DNA of 64,000 bases, taken from contig CM077160.1 in assembly GCA_039583875.1 (NCBI GenBank), positions 109,135,530-109,199,529 of the forward strand, written 5' to 3'. Positions 21,688-33,620 of this stretch are shown here, piece after piece; position 1 is the first letter of the stretch; the number at the start of each line of letters is the position of its first letter. A model generated the notes under the pieces. That model was given only the letters and a program-made list of their open reading frames with translations. It ran no database searches and was not told the origin of the DNA. The DNA is from Platanthera guangdongensis (taxonomy: Eukaryota; Streptophyta; Magnoliopsida; Asparagales; Orchidaceae). The position numbers were made by a program, and so were the translations under genes.

Positions 21688-24031
21688 TTAGAATCCCTTA
21701 GGAATCCAAACAAGCTTGGGTCCTAGGTCTCTGGTTATCATACTCCCCCTACGAGTGTTAACATTGTGAGTGGTCTTTCTCACATTATTAACATGAGGAG
21801 TTCCATAATTTCTATGGTTAAACCAGCAATCAATGGCAAAGTGATCAACTTTGCCACAACACCAATAGTCAAATCTATTGTATCTTTGCCTGAATTTCTC
21901 CTGCTTGACCTTTTGAGAGTGTGGTCTAGCAGGGGCAGCAGTCTTGGAGGTAGAAGCTTCATGATGATGCCATTCACATGGCTTCTTCTCCTTAAGAGGC
22001 TTTTCCATAACGGGTTTTATTTTTGGTGCTTTCTTGATGTTATGACCATGATTATAAGGGTCATAGCTCTGAAGAGTAATCTCCTCATAAGGTGCCTTGA
22101 AGACATTTTCACCAAAGTTTCAGGGACGGTTCCATCCTTGGTACCGAGACTTGGGCTCTACATAAGTATGCCTAGCAAAGTGACCGTAGGACGAATCAAG
22201 ATCAAACTCGTTCGTTGAAAAGATGACCTTTTTGAATGAGGTCTGATCTTGAGGAGCTTTCCCTTTCCCCTTGGCCCAAGCATTCTTGGTCGCCTTATTC
22301 TTCCTTTGAGCCTTATTTCTCCTAGAGGATTTACTAGGAGCATTAACATGGCCTAAGCCAGCACCTTTGGCCTGAGCTGAGAATTCAATAACAAAAGGAA
22401 GGACAGTCTTAGGCTTGGAGAAGCTTTCAACAAGTTTCTTTTCCGCGGCAAGTTATTCTTCCAATTCTTTGATGATCTTCTCCTTCAGTTCTAGGTTCTC
22501 GAGAGCCTTATTATATTCTTCAATAACATCATTGAAATTCTCTCTTAGTGAGTCCATCTTGGCAACTTCCTCTCTCAGAGTGCTCTCTTCAGCCTTGAGA
22601 GATTTAATCTCCTTGGCCTGAGTTTTCACGACTTTTCGTGATTTGTCGTAAGCCTTGATTAACTTCTTATATTGGGCCATGAGTTCAGACTCATCATCAA
22701 AAGAGCGGTCCTCATGATCATGATCAGAAGCATCTGATTCAGAAAGAGGAGTATGAGAGTTTACCTTCCCAATGTACTAGGGTTCTTCTTCATCATATGT
22801 TTGTGTCATTAGCCAAAAGTACGCTTCCTCTTCTTCACTTGACTCAGATGAGTCAGAGTCGCTGAAAGTCTTGCCCTTCTTTGCTACCAGGCTTCTTTCA
22901 GTCTTCTTCTTATTATAAGAGGTTTTCTTCTCCTCTCTTCTTCCACCCTCCTTCTTGTGAGTGCAGTCAGAACTTATATGCCCTAACTTATTACAACAGT
23001 AGCAAACAATGTTAGATGAAATATGTTTGTTCGGTTTAGATTTATACCTGTCAGATGTGTGACTTTTCTTTTGATTGTCACTGTCGTGCCGTGATCTTCT
23101 GAATGAGGAATAATTTCCTCTTATTTGTTTCTTCTTGCTGAGAAACTTCTTGAATTGTCGGAAGAGTAGGAAGAACTCTCCATCAGATAGATTTGATCCT
23201 GAGGTGCTTGGCTCTGAGTCTTCTTCTTCATAGTCTTTTTGAGTGGAAGCAGAAGATGCAGCTTTGGCCTTTCTTGAGCTGTCTGCCTTCAGTGCAACAA
23301 ACTTATCTTTTGACGAAGATCTGTTGCCCTCTTCTTCAGCTTTTCTTGTATTAATTTGAAGCTCATATGACATAAGCTTCCCGAAGAGGTTTTGATGGTT
23401 GGTTTCTGCTAATCTACCGAACTCCCTGGTTACACATATTTTGTTGTCTCATTCCTTTATCACGGATCTCAGGAACTTGTTCTTTAGTTCACCATCTGTG
23501 AATACCCTGTCGTAGTTCCTTAGGCCATTGATGATTTTGAAAAAGTTTTCATATGTGTCGACAATTGCTTTCTTGGGGCCTAGCTTGAAGGCCTCATACT
23601 TCTGATTCAGAAGGGATCTTCTGTCATCTCTTACTTCTTTTGTGCCTTCCATCAAGATGATTAGAGACTTCCACATCGCCTTGACAAAATTGCATTGAAT
23701 GAGGTTCTACAACATAGAGTCATTGATTGCGCTTGCGATGATTTTTTTTAGCTTTCTTGTCAAGAGAGACAAGTGCAATCTCGTCTTTGTTGAGGTCCAT
23801 CAATTTCTTTGGCACCTTCTTATTAGGATCAATAGTGGAAGCGATCATAGGCATATGAGGGTCATCTTCCATTATCATGAAGATGCGTGGGTCAACAGCT
23901 TCCATGAAGAACTTTACTCTTTCTTTCCACATGGGAAAGTTTGTCTTATTGGACACTGGAAGCTTAGTGGAGTTCTTGGATCTGTCCATGCTTGAAACAC
24001 TCAAAAGACAACTTGGGGCAGATCTGTTCAA
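21688..24031 (-). pseudogene. Sirevirus-like gag with two zinc knuckles (element B)
   Basis: The start at 24031-23986 (SMDRSKNSTKLPVSNKTNFPMW) leads to the UBN2-type gag core at 23676-23449 (ENFFKIINGLRNYD, KNKFLRSV). Then come a Ser/Lys-rich region, an intact knuckle CYCCNKLGHISSDC near 22990, an acidic Ser stretch, a coiled coil (22680-22453), and a second knuckle at about 21860 reading YWCCGKVDHFAIDC. In that second knuckle Tyr replaces the first Cys found in element A's homologous knuckle. Several stops and at least one frameshift (near 23720) interrupt the reading. Coding sequence stops at 21688, 470 bp before the 3' LTR. Confidence 0.85.
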
Positions 24032-24054
24032 GGTGTTAACCTTTTTGTGAACAA

Positions 24055-24072
24055 CCTCCCTCTGATACTAAT
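24055..24072 (-). other. primer-binding site of element B
   Basis: The minus strand just inside the LTR reads TTAGTATCAGAGGGAGG, a two- to three-base variant of TGGTATCAGAGC, the site complementary to initiator tRNA-Met used by most copia elements. Confidence 0.7.
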
Positions 24073-25325
24073 TGAAAATGTTTTAGTTGTCAACCTAAAT
24101 CACCGAGAGGGGGGGTGAATAGGTGAGTTGTGCGTTCTTTTGCGGAATAAAAATTTAGCGAGCGATGCACAAAAATAATCAAGCATTCACAGACGACACC
24201 AAAGGTTATAGTGGTTCCCCAACCTTGGGTACATCCACTTTCCACCTCATCAATCTAGAAACGCACTAGACTCGGCTACTCCACTAATCTCAGATTGAAA
24301 ACAATCCTACAACTCGATCCCGAAAACTGGATATACACTCGGAAGATAAAACTTTCTATAAAAACAACTCGGAGAACAAAACTCCTACACTCGGAGAAGG
24401 ATCTCCTACAAGAATAAATTGAAATATAGCAAATAGAAACAGTGTTTTATCTCTCAGATCTGACAGCTTCTGCCTTTCTTCTTCCTTGAACTTTGCGGCT
24501 CTATCAGAAATGTTTGAAGAAGACTCGGCAAGATCTCTGGATCTGAAATTCTGGACTCAGCAAGATCAAGTATTGGATCTGTAGATTGTAGAATGCCTTG
24601 ATCTCTGAATCACTTGCTCTGAATCGATCTGGATCGAAAGCGCTTTTGGCGATGAAGGCGATGAGCGGTGGAGCTTCCGATTATGGAAAGAAAATTTGGG
24701 ATTCAGAATTCTTAGAATATCTTACTAGGGTTGGTTGAAAATGAGAAGACCTTTTATAGGACTTGCCTAACGGTCATAATCATAATTACTGATAGCCACG
24801 TGGACCAATCACGTGCTAATGACATTTGAAATTACGCCTGTCTGGACTTAGAAGAATTTCTGAAAAACAGTACAGCTGTTCTCGAGAGAAAAGATAGTAC
24901 TCGAGAAAAAAAGCTTACTGGTTCTCGAGAACAACAATGAAGATTTGGAGAAAAAGACTTAAAAAACGTGGAGGTGGAATTCAGCATTCTCGGGAATGAA
25001 GGAAAGTACTCAAGAAAAAAAATTTATTGTTCTCAAGAAGAAGTACTTTGTACTCTAGAACAAAAGGCTGTCTCGAGAAAATTTCCAGATGGCGCTGAGT
25101 CAAGACTCGCTCTCAACGCTTTTTGACTTAGACTACCCCAGAACATTTTCAGATGGCGTTGAGTCAAGTCTCGCTCTCAATGCTTTTAGACATACTGTAC
25201 TCGAGAACAAAAGACGACTTCTACTCGAGTACACCAAGTCTTACTCGAGAACTAGACTTAACTTCTCAGCGCTTTCAACGCCTTAAGACTGGTATCTCGA
25301 GAATTAAATATATCCTTCTCAAGAA
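24073..25325 (-). repeat. 5' LTR of element B, outer end lost
   Basis: It begins TGAAAATGTTTTAG at 24073 and aligns with the 3' LTR through the CTCGAG cluster (about 24890-25325). At about 25325 the match stops inside the cluster and sequence assigned to the Tat element begins, so 400-500 bp of U3 are missing. Confidence 0.85.
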
Positions 25326-26270
25326 CGAGTCAAGGCTACGCATGAACGAGAGCGCTCCCTCCAGAAGCTTCATGTACTTAGAGAATTTTTTAGCCGAAAT
25401 GCTCCCACCCAGGTTCCGTAAGCTCATCAATATTCGAAAGTCGGAGCGCTTCCATTGAGGCTCCGAGAACTTAACTGTTTTCCTCATTTTTTGCACTTGT
25501 AATGGAGTAGTGGCATGTCGCCCTCCGAGATCAAATCAAACTCTGTAAAACTCTGATAAGCTTGTGTATTTTAGCTCGACATAGTTCCAGCCACGTGATT
25601 TTTCACAATTTCTGGGTTTTCAACATAAAAAACGTCTTTTGTCATTTGTTTCTGTTCATTTTGACTGTTTGTGTGTCTGGTCCAATTCTGAGCTAAGGCG
25701 TTCTGATTTTTACGGACCCTGAGAAGACCGAATGAAAAGCAATAGTTTGACGCTGTCTGTGAGAAAGTGTTCTCAAACTCTGCAACTCCTTGGAAGTAGT
25801 GAAAGCCACGCACAAGCACCTCAAACCCATAACAACACAATAGGAGTCCCATCGCTTGACCTGTACATCGGTCCCCGCGAAGCGCCTTGAGACAAGGGGG
25901 CACGATCCTGAGCATGGAGGTGAAGATGATTGTCGGGCCCCTACCTCAGCCAGATAAGTTTTCACCATAGCCCGACATGATGGGGAACAACACGACAAGA
26001 GGGCACGCAAGGACTACACGATCTATTTTGGAAACAAAGATGTGGTGGGGTGCGCAAGCCACATCAGGACCCCCTCGTTATCTATGCAGGGATAGTGGAG
26101 CGATTCCTCCTACAATGCCATCTTTGGTCAGACCCTATAAACCACGTTCAGAGCAATTTCCTTTGTACCACATCTGGCGATGAAGTTCCTAACGCACGGT
26201 GGCATGGGTGTTGTTCAAGGGAATCAGGAAATGATGCAGATCTTCTACCTCAACTAGGCTCGGCCACCGC
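25326..26270 (+). other. LTR remnant, leader and gag remnant of the Tat element
   Basis: TTTGACGCTGTCTGTGAG at 25746-25763 resembles the start of the internal region in plant Tat elements (TTTGGCGCCGTCTGTGGG as I recall it). Sequence before it would be the end of the LTR; its start is not recognisable. After it there is only about 500 bp before RT-linked coding sequence, far too short for a full gag-protease, so most of gag and protease is deleted. Confidence 0.5.
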
Positions 26271-27247
26271 AAGGGGTAGCCCAATACATTGAGAGCTTCG
26301 ATTTGCCAGACGAAGATGCGATACAGAGGGCCGCACCATTGAAGGGTCTAATCGAGGTGTCGCTTCGCGTAAGGGATTCCGCTCGTACGGTACTAATTGG
26401 GTCACTCTTATCCCCAGAGGATCAGGAAGAGTACGTGAACTTCTTATGCACCAAGTAGGATGTATTTACATGGATCCCTTAGGACATGTCAGGGGTGGAT
26501 CCACAAATCATCACCCACTCGCTAAACATCAACCCCAACTTGCAGGTCGTTCGTTTAGAGAAAGCGCAACTTCACGCCCGAAAGTCACCACGCCATCGAG
26601 GAAGAAGTAGATAAGCTTTTGGCTGCATGGTTCATCCGTGAAGCAACATACGCCACTTGGCTCGCTAACGTGGTCATGATAAAGAAGGCCTCAAGGAAGT
26701 GGAGGATGTGTGTGACTATAATAATCTCAACTAAGCATGTCTAAAGGATAGCTTCCCTCTCCATTGCATCGATTAGCTCTTAGATGCAACAGCCGGGCAC
26801 AAACTTCTCAGCTTCATGGACACTTACTCAGGGTATAACCAGATCCAAATAAACCCAACGGACGAAGAGCACACCGCCTTCCGCACAAATAAAGTGGTGT
26901 ATTGTTACAAAGTAATGTCGTTCAGGTCAAAGAACGTCTAGGCTAGCTACCAAATGCTAATGAACCACGTCTTCAAAAGTCTCATCAAACAATTTATGGA
27001 AGTTTATGTTGACGACATGCTAGTCAAGAGCATCTGATGGGGTCATCACTTGGAAGATATTGACAAGTGCTTCCAGCTCCTCCGTCGCTTTCAACCGCGC
27101 CTGAATCCTACTAAATGTGCGTTCAGAGTTCCCGCGGAAAGGTTCCTAGGCTTCATGGTAACATAACGAGTAATAAAGGCCAACCCCAAAAAAGATGAAA
27201 GCATTGGAAGACATCCCCCCCCCCTCGCGCAACATGAAGGAAGTCAA
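26270..27247 (+). pseudogene. Tat reverse transcriptase, broken
   Basis: A linker typical of Tat (IESFDLPDEDAIQRAAPLKG, then RTVLIGSLLSPEDQEEYVNF) leads into RT: IEEEVDKLLAAWFIREATYA, KLLSFMDTYSGYNQIQINP and the catalytic block VYVDDMLVKS at about 27003-27032. Multiple in-frame stops and frameshifts are present, for example after the YVDD block. The C(9) tract near 27217 lies in the connection to RNase H. Confidence 0.85.
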
Positions 27248-27832
27248 ATGCCTCAATGGGAGAATAACTACACTCTCCCGCTTCCTGGACCGGACATGGG
27301 ACAAGTACCTCCCTTTTTTAAAGCACTTCGTGGGGCATGCCACTCCGATTTTCAATGCATGGATGAGTGTCAGTCTACCTTCAAACACCAAAAGCGGTAC
27401 TTAGCCACTCCCCCACTACTCTCAAAGCCCACCAAAGGGGAATCCCTCTTTCTGTACTTAACAGTCTCACCACATGCGCTCAGCTCGGTCCTGGTAAAGG
27501 GCGAAGGAGGAATCCAACGTCAGAACTATTATCTCAACCAGGTCTTGTCAGATACTAAGAGAAGGTATCCCGTGGCAGACAAGACGGTCTTAGCCCTGGA
27601 ATTCTCTGCTAGAAAGCTTCAGCCCTATTTCCAAACCCACACCATCAAAGTTCTCACACAGCTACAGCTCCAAGCAATCTTGAAAAAGCCCAAGGTTTTA
27701 GGGAGGCTAGTCAAATGGGAGATAGAGTTGGGGGAATTCAATATCCAGTTCCTACTTAAGACCGTAATCAAGTCCCAAGTCCTTGCAGACTTCCTAGTGG
27801 AGTGCACACTCTCTCAAAGGAGAGGTTCCTAG
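27248..27832 (+). pseudogene. Tat RNase H (first)
   Basis: The 194-codon open segment carries the RT thumb/RNase H module: LFLYLTVSPHALSSVLV, then YPVADKTVLALEFSARKLQP, and ILKKPKVLGRLVKWEIELGE ahead of SQVLADFLVEC. These blocks are standard for Tat pol. The catalytic first Asp normally found in this module is not evident, as is usual for the Tat first RNase H. Confidence 0.8.
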
Positions 27833-28250
27833 CTCCGACGACCTAGCTCTAACGTCATGGACCATGCACGTCAACGAGGCCTTTAGCGCCGCGGGGGCAG
27901 GTGCAGGCCTGATGCTGACCAGTACCGAGGGAGCCACTCTCAAGTACAGGCTCCATCTGAAATTCCCCGCCACCAACAATGACATAGAATATGAAGCCTT
28001 GATTGCTGGCCTCCGCCTAGCCATTGACTGTGGAGAAGAAAGCCTGACCATCAACACTGACTCTTAGTTTGTGGTCTTGCAGGTCGAGGGGGACAACGAG
28101 GCAAAGAATGCACAACTCGTACAATACCTCCAGCTAGCCAAGGGCCTACTCGGCAAAACAAAGTCTCACCAGATCATTCACGTCTTTCAGGAACAGAACA
28201 CTAGGGTAAATGAACTATCCAAACTCGCCAACTCCACCACTGGATACTAA
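27833..28250 (+). pseudogene. second (archaeal-like) RNase H of the Tat element
   Basis: The segment from 27864 shows GAGAGLMLTSTEGATLKYRL, then NNDIEYEALIAGLRLAIDCG and LTINTDS, the order of a type-I RNase H: the Glu in EYEAL and Asp in NTDS are in place. A stop follows at 28066-28068, and the domain continues with LQVEGDNEAKN and RVNELSKLANS. Presence after the first RNase H supports Tat/Ogre assignment. Confidence 0.8.
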
Positions 28251-29580
28251 ACACGTTGCTGCCATATCGAGGACTTGCTCATCCCTAGTATCTCGAGGCT
28301 CTGGGAGATCGCCACCATCATAGAAGGGGAGCCCTGCTAGATAGACCCCATCATCGCCTTCCTCAAAGACGGGCAGCTGCTAGCGGATCCTATAGAGTCC
28401 AGGCACCTCCGAATCCGCGCAGCCTCATTCTCCCTCATCAATAACGAGCTCTACAAACATTCGTTCTCTGGGACGTACATGAAGTGTTTATGCCCCATCG
28501 AGGTTGATTATGCTTTGCGGGAGATACACGAGGGAATATATGGCGAGCACTTGGGAGGGAAGTCTTTGGCCCTAAAAATCTTGTGACAAGGATTCTACTA
28601 GCCTACGATGAAGAAAAATTCCTTGGACTTCACTCAGCCATGCGAGAGCTATCAACTCCACTCTAACCTCCCACATCAACCCCCCGCCAAGCTCACCCCA
28701 TGACAACATGCATGGACTTTTGCTTAATAGGGAATCGATCTACTTGGCCCATTTCTGCTAGCCTCCGGGTAAAGGAAGTTCATCATCCTAGTCGTAGACT
28801 TTTTCACTAAATAGGTTGAAGCAGAGCTGCTGGCCAATATCACCGAGGAGAATTCCACACAATTCGTCTGGAAGAACATCATCCGACGCTTCGGCATCCC
28901 AGCCACTATCATCGCTGGCAATGGAACACAGTTCACCGGAAAGGCCTTCACCAAAATATGCGGGGACCTGAAGATAAATCTTCGTCATACGGTCGTGGCA
29001 CATCCCTAGGCTAATGAACAGACTGAACTCACCAACCGCACCATCCTCAAAGGCCTGAAGACGCGCCTTTAAGAGGCTGGGGGTAGTGGGTGGATGCCCT
29101 CCCCAATGTACTATGGGCTTATAGGACGACGACAAGAATGCCCACCGGGGAAACACCCTTCAATCTCTGCTATGAATCAGAAACGGTCATACCTGTGGAT
29201 ATCAGAGCCCAAAGCCCTTGCGTCCAAGCTTTCAACTAGACGAAGAATGAAGCCCTCATGAGGGGGAAACTGGACTTGGTCCAAGAAGTCAATGACGAAG
29301 CAGTATGAAGGATCGCTGCGTACCAGGGCTGCATGGAGCACTTCTACGATATGAGGGTAAAGCCAAGACCCATCAATATTGGAGACCTTGTCCTATGAAA
29401 CATCAAAGCAACGGGAAAGGGACCTCAAAAGGACAAACTCTCTCCAACTTGAGAAGGTCCCTTCGTCATCATAGTAGAGGTAAAACCTGGGACTTACAAG
29501 CTGAGAACTTTGGACGGGAAAACACTTCCCAGAATTGGAACGCGCAAAAATATGCCTCTTCTACCAATAAAATGCAGTAG
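28251..29580 (+). pseudogene. Tat integrase, broken
   Basis: The zinc-binding region is recognisable around 28500-28680 (EIHEGIYGEHLGGKSLALKI). The core has the first Asp in GIDLLGPF and the Glu in NEQTELTNRTIL, but the second catalytic Asp is replaced: IAGNGTQFTGK where IADNGTQF or similar is expected. The C-terminal part follows at 29290-29580 (MRVKPRPINIGDLVL and KLSPTXEGPF-like segments). There are more than ten stops. This copy could not integrate itself. Confidence 0.8.
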
Positions 29581-29659
29581 GGCATGCGGTTAAGGTGCCT
29601 TACCGTTGTATCTTTTTCAACATCAATGCAATCAACCTTGCTCTAATCCAACAACAAAG

Positions 29660-29860
29660 CACGAACGAGATAGGCGAAAGGATTTTGCCAATATCCTTTC
29701 TGCACCTCCCAGGCGAGATTGGCGAAAGCCTTTCTGCACCTCCGAGGAGAAATTGGCGAAAGCCTTTATACACCTCCTAGGTGTGATAGGCGAAAGCCTT
29801 TCTGCACCTCAGACGAGATTGGAGAAAGCTCTTCTACACCTTAGGCAAGACGAACAAAGG
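29660..29860 (+). repeat. ~33-bp tandem repeat, about five copies
   Basis: Units begin 'ggcgaaagcctttctgcac' and vary in the remaining 14 bases. They sit directly after the integrase C-terminus, in the 3' untranslated region where Tat/Ogre elements often carry tandem arrays. Confidence 0.75.
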
Positions 29861-29924
29861 TATGTCAGCACCTTCTAGATGAGATGGACAAAGGTTCATC
29901 TGCACCTTAACTTGGATGAACCCT

Positions 29925-30260
29925 AGTTCTCTAGAGGTATGAACAAATAGAGGTTCTTTGCCACCACCATTCGGATGGACCCCGATCCTCCTGAGGCACG
30001 AACGAACAAAGGTTCTTTGCCACCTTCACTCGGATGAACCCTGGTTTTCCTAAGGCGTGAACAAACAAATGTTTTTCGCCATCCTCCACCCGGATGGACC
30101 CTGTTCCTCTTAGGGCGCGAACAAATAAGGGTTCTTTGCCACCTCTACTTGGATGAACCCCAGTTCTCCTAATACGCTAACGAATAAAGGTTCTCCGCTA
30201 CCATCGCTCGTACGAACCTCGGTTCTCTTAAGGCATGAAGGAACAATTGGGGTTCGTCCG
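29925..30260 (+). repeat. ~60-bp tandem repeat, five to six copies
   Basis: Each unit contains 'ggttctttgccacc' followed by 'cggatgaaccc' and 'ctaaggcgcgaac' variants. The last unit is partial. It is separate from, and unlike, the 33-bp array before it. Confidence 0.75.
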
Positions 30261-30539
30261 AGTGGAGGTGGCAAACAATCAGGGTTCGTTCGACTGGGCC
30301 AGACGATGGTGGTGGCTGTGCAGCCCTTCGGTAGAGCGGTCGGCTTGAGTTTCATATCAGCTTGTTAGTACAAGCCCTCGTGGGCAGCCTCCTGAGCAGC
30401 CACCGCCTCTATCGTCCAACCCTCTAGTTGTGTGACCGCATGCATTGCAACTGTGAGTTGTCACTGGAGGCCTCCCAGCAGTCGCTACCCCATAGTTGTA
30501 GCCTCCCCAGATGGGCGCTCAATCGGCCACTACAACCGC

Positions 30540-30710
30540 GCCCTCAGTCGACTCGTCGGCTAAAAGGTCCTCACCAACTAGGGGTGTGTGGTCGGTCACC
30601 CACCGATCGGCCACTACGACCGGACCCCCATACGGTGGTGTGTGGTCGGTCACCCACAAACCGGCCTAGTCGACCAGACCCTCGTAGTCGGTCGGCCCCT
30701 CGAGCATAGC
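30540..30710 (+). repeat. GC-rich direct repeats
   Basis: Two to three copies of 'gtgtggtcggtcacccac' with 'cggccactacgaccggaccc' occur here, in what is probably the end of the Tat 3' region or its LTR. Confidence 0.55.
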
Positions 30711-30749
30711 CATCTAACTCCTCCCTAGCCGGTCAGCCCCTCCGGGATT

Positions 30750-31482
30750 TTCCCTAAGATCTGCATAGAATCTGAGGACAATATTCATTTCCTAGTGAAA
30801 CTTATGACTGGAATACATGGCAAGGCAAAGCGCCAACACGATCGAAAGGTTGATCTCAAAGGGATGATTACACATGTAGAGGAGCATCAAACTTAGATGT
30901 TGGCCCACCATGGGAACTTGGGGGGGCTAACCAGGCTCCCGCTGCACCTCCACACTAGTTAACCTTCCTTATCTACGCCCAAATTATGTTTTGTAGGTCC
31001 GTCAAGAAGATGTCTCTGAAGAGTACTCTAAAATATCCATATCAATACACTTCGCTCGTCTGTATGGGGCATCTGAAGCTGGACCTCAACAGCAATTCCA
31101 GGGGGCAGTCCACCCGAGGAATATCACAAGGAGTCTCAATCATGATAAGATTCAAGAGCTTATAACTAAAGACTATGGCCAGGTTGGAAGGCAAACCATG
31201 TTTGTACACTGCCCCACCGACAATGGCTCCCCACTGACCCCCGAGGTTCTAACACATCCAATCTAGATTGGACAAAAGTTCCCAAGAATCGAGTCATACT
31301 ATGGGATGAACAACCCCCTAAAGAACTTAAATCACTTCATCACGATCCCTAAAATCTACAATTCCGTTGACTAACTGCCATATCAGGTGTTTCCATCCAC
31401 ATTGAAGGCCAAATAAGGACCTGGTTCCATTTCCTCCATGAAGAAACTATCAACAACTTTGCAGAACTGACCCAGTAGTTCT
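30750..31482 (+). pseudogene. Ty3/gypsy gag, N-terminal part (element F), split by element C
   Basis: Diverged gag is readable from about 31215: a segment like PRIESYYGMNNPLKNLNHF, then FPSTLK and TWFHFLHEETINNFAELTQ, the usual gypsy gag order. Stops are frequent. The sequence 30750-31200 in front of it is leader or gag N-terminus without clear motifs. At 31482 gag is cut by element C and resumes at 36862 in the same sense. Confidence 0.7.
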
Positions 31483-32398
31483 TGTTGATGCCAAAAGTGT
31501 ACGTTTGAGTCACAATATTCGAAGTGGATGTGTGGATAAGGGAGGTGAGGTTGCTGAGTAGTTGGTTACTTTGAGTCGCGAGTGAAGAAGTGAGAGAGGA
31601 GAAAAGGAGATTGTCGCTAGCATGCGACAAGACCAGACTTCGCCCGCCACAGCAAATGCCTCTCTTGTGATGGGCTTTCTTTTGATTATAAACCTGTATT
31701 ACAACTGTGGTCAAATTCATTTAAATGGAAAAGCAAATAACATACAATGGGATGCTGGCGGATAAAAAATAGAGTTCGCCCAAGCTGCACAGGCTACTGC
31801 CTCAGGTCGCCAGGCCACACAGGCCGCTGCCTCAGGCCGTACAGGCTGCCATACCGCACAGCTCGCTGCCTCAGGTCGCCAGGCTATACAGGAAAGCCGC
31901 GTAGGTTGTTGTGGTTGCCAAAGCACTGTCCGCCAAACTGAATGATCCCTGATCGAGACCGCTTGGTTTAACTGCACGGTCTATCTACCTAAGCCGCTAA
32001 GGTCACTACTGAAAGAGCTCAAGGACAAGCAGGCCTCTGGTAACCGCTTGCCGCAGAACCTAGTCGCCCAAGTCCCCTACAAGGCTCTGTTAGGCTCCAG
32101 TGTTGGCGGGTCTTCTATCCACGCTACTGTCGGGCGATTAAGTCTTATCACCGGGCGGTAGCCCAAAGGCTGTTTGAGGTCGCCCGTTGCTACCCACGGG
32201 CTCTGGATACATCTTAACTGAGAACGCCAGGTCTATCCGCATGGTCTTCCCACAGAGATCGTCGAGGTCACCCTGAGGGCTGCTGAGACAGCCTCTTCTA
32301 GCTGCTTGACCGCAACCCTTAACTGTTGAGGCTGTCAGTTATGCTTTACTAAGTCCCTTGAGCGAACTGCCTTCTAAGATGAAGGAGCTCGCTATCGT
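31483..32398 (-). repeat. inverted partial LTR, left end of element C
   Basis: Homologous in reverse to about 35945-36861, with shared blocks such as 'gcgaactgccttctaagatgaaggag' (two parts at 32366 and reverse 35953) and 'caatgggatgctgg'. The match ends at about 32398. Only the 3' part (promoter-distal half through U5) of the LTR is present. Confidence 0.85.
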
Positions 32399-32545
32399 CG
32401 ATCTTGAGCAGTTGATGAACAACAATTGCAATGAAGATGTGGGATTGAGCTCAAAATACCCCCAAACTTCAAACAATGATAATTTTTGATCCTGTTGCAA
32501 CCTGAAGCAGAAGAGTTCTTCATACCTCCTCGCTAGCTACATAAG

Positions 32546-33620
32546 GTGAACATGAATACTTACCTTCATATGGATGATGGAATAATATTTCTTGCAGGAG
32601 AAGAACAAGTTTCTTCTCCCTTTACACATCATATTCACGAGGAAGTTGTTTCAAATGACTTCAGAGAACCTTGTCTGCCAGTCTATTCTGGGATAAGTGT
32701 TCCGATTTCTCATTTGCAAGCTTTTGAATCAATTGTTTCATTAAAAGGTCTGTCAGATGGTATCAAATGCAAGCTTCCTATTATATCTTTTAGTGCTCAA
32801 GTGTTGGACTGGTTCTATCATTTACCGCCGCTATCAATCACTTCAACGATCTTCGAAGAGAATTTCTCTCAAGGTTTGGTACCTTAGGGAAGAGAAAGAA
32901 AGATGCAGCAGCTCTTTTTCAGATCAAGCAAGAAGATAATAAGTCTAATTGTCACTTCATCGACCAATTCCAAAAGAAACTCTTGATGTTGTTAATGTTA
33001 ATCAAGACTTCTATAAAATTGCCCTAATAAGCGGACTCCGACAAGGCCCTCTGAAACTTGTAGTCACCACAAAGGAACATAAAACCTATGAAGATCTTAT
33101 TGATTTTGCAAATCGGTTTATTGGAGCTGAAGTAGTGAATCCTAACTATATATCTCTTTTAAATCCGATGGCTCAACCGCAAGAGGAGATTTTATATCAT
33201 CAACATGACGATGGCTCTCTTCATAATTTCCTACCTCTTGATCATGAAAAAAGCCTATTGCAATATGATCAAGATCATAATCTTTTGGTATCTCAACTTA
33301 TTCTAATCAATCAAAGCATTCAAAATCTATTATTGACAACTTTGATATATCACCTCAGACTTATGGTAACAAGCTTTATGCTCCTCAAAAATACAAGCAG
33401 GCTGAATCTAAAATAAAGTATACAAATTTAACTATTTCTATGAAAGAAGTCCTTTAAATTATTCAGCAGGATCCGGATTTTAAAAGTCCTTTTCTCCTAT
33501 GACCTGGTCGAAGGTGTCACACAAATTTATTATGTCCATACCTCATCTGTGTGGGTCATGATACATAAGAATGTCGAGCCCTTCATAAGCTTGTAGAAAA
33601 GATAATAAAAGAAGGCAAAC
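32546..33620 (+). pseudogene. Tat-like gag of element C
   Basis: It is related to element D gag: FREPCLPVYSG, then CKLPIISFSAQVLDWFYHL and LPPLSITSTI. A frameshift lies near 32860; 32949-33416 is open for 155 codons with ISGLRQGPLKLVV and TYEDLIDFANRFIGAE. A degenerate knuckle follows near 33545-33600 (LICVGHDT, stop, ECRALHKLVEKIIKEGK). The gag N-terminus is not seen; the segment after the inverted LTR starts inside or before gag without a clear ATG. Confidence 0.8.

Larger units (their letters stand above)
19420..25325 (-). mobile_element. gag-only Sirevirus-like copia element B
   Basis: Minus-strand element: 5' LTR at 24073-25325 (truncated at its outer end), primer-binding site, gag remnants, polypurine tract, 3' LTR at 19420-21214. 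Protease, integrase and RT are missing; the interior is only 2.86 kb. The two LTRs are clearly homologous along 19420-20690 and 24073-25325. Loss of pol with both LTRs retained makes it a non-autonomous derivative or an internal deletion. Confidence 0.85.
25326..30740 (+). mobile_element. decayed Tat-type Ty3/gypsy element
   Basis: Plus strand: LTR remnant, Tat-style LTR/leader junction at 25746, short leader and gag remnant, RT, RNase H, a second RNase H, integrase, then tandem-repeat 3' sequence. The second RNase H after the first is diagnostic of Tat/Ogre-type elements. All frames carry many stops. Confidence 0.8.

Noticed and set aside
25500..26010. Minus-strand ORFs of 105-114 codons before the Tat pol
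   Set aside because: Antisense to the Tat leader; no motif and they disappear against the plus-strand Tat reading.
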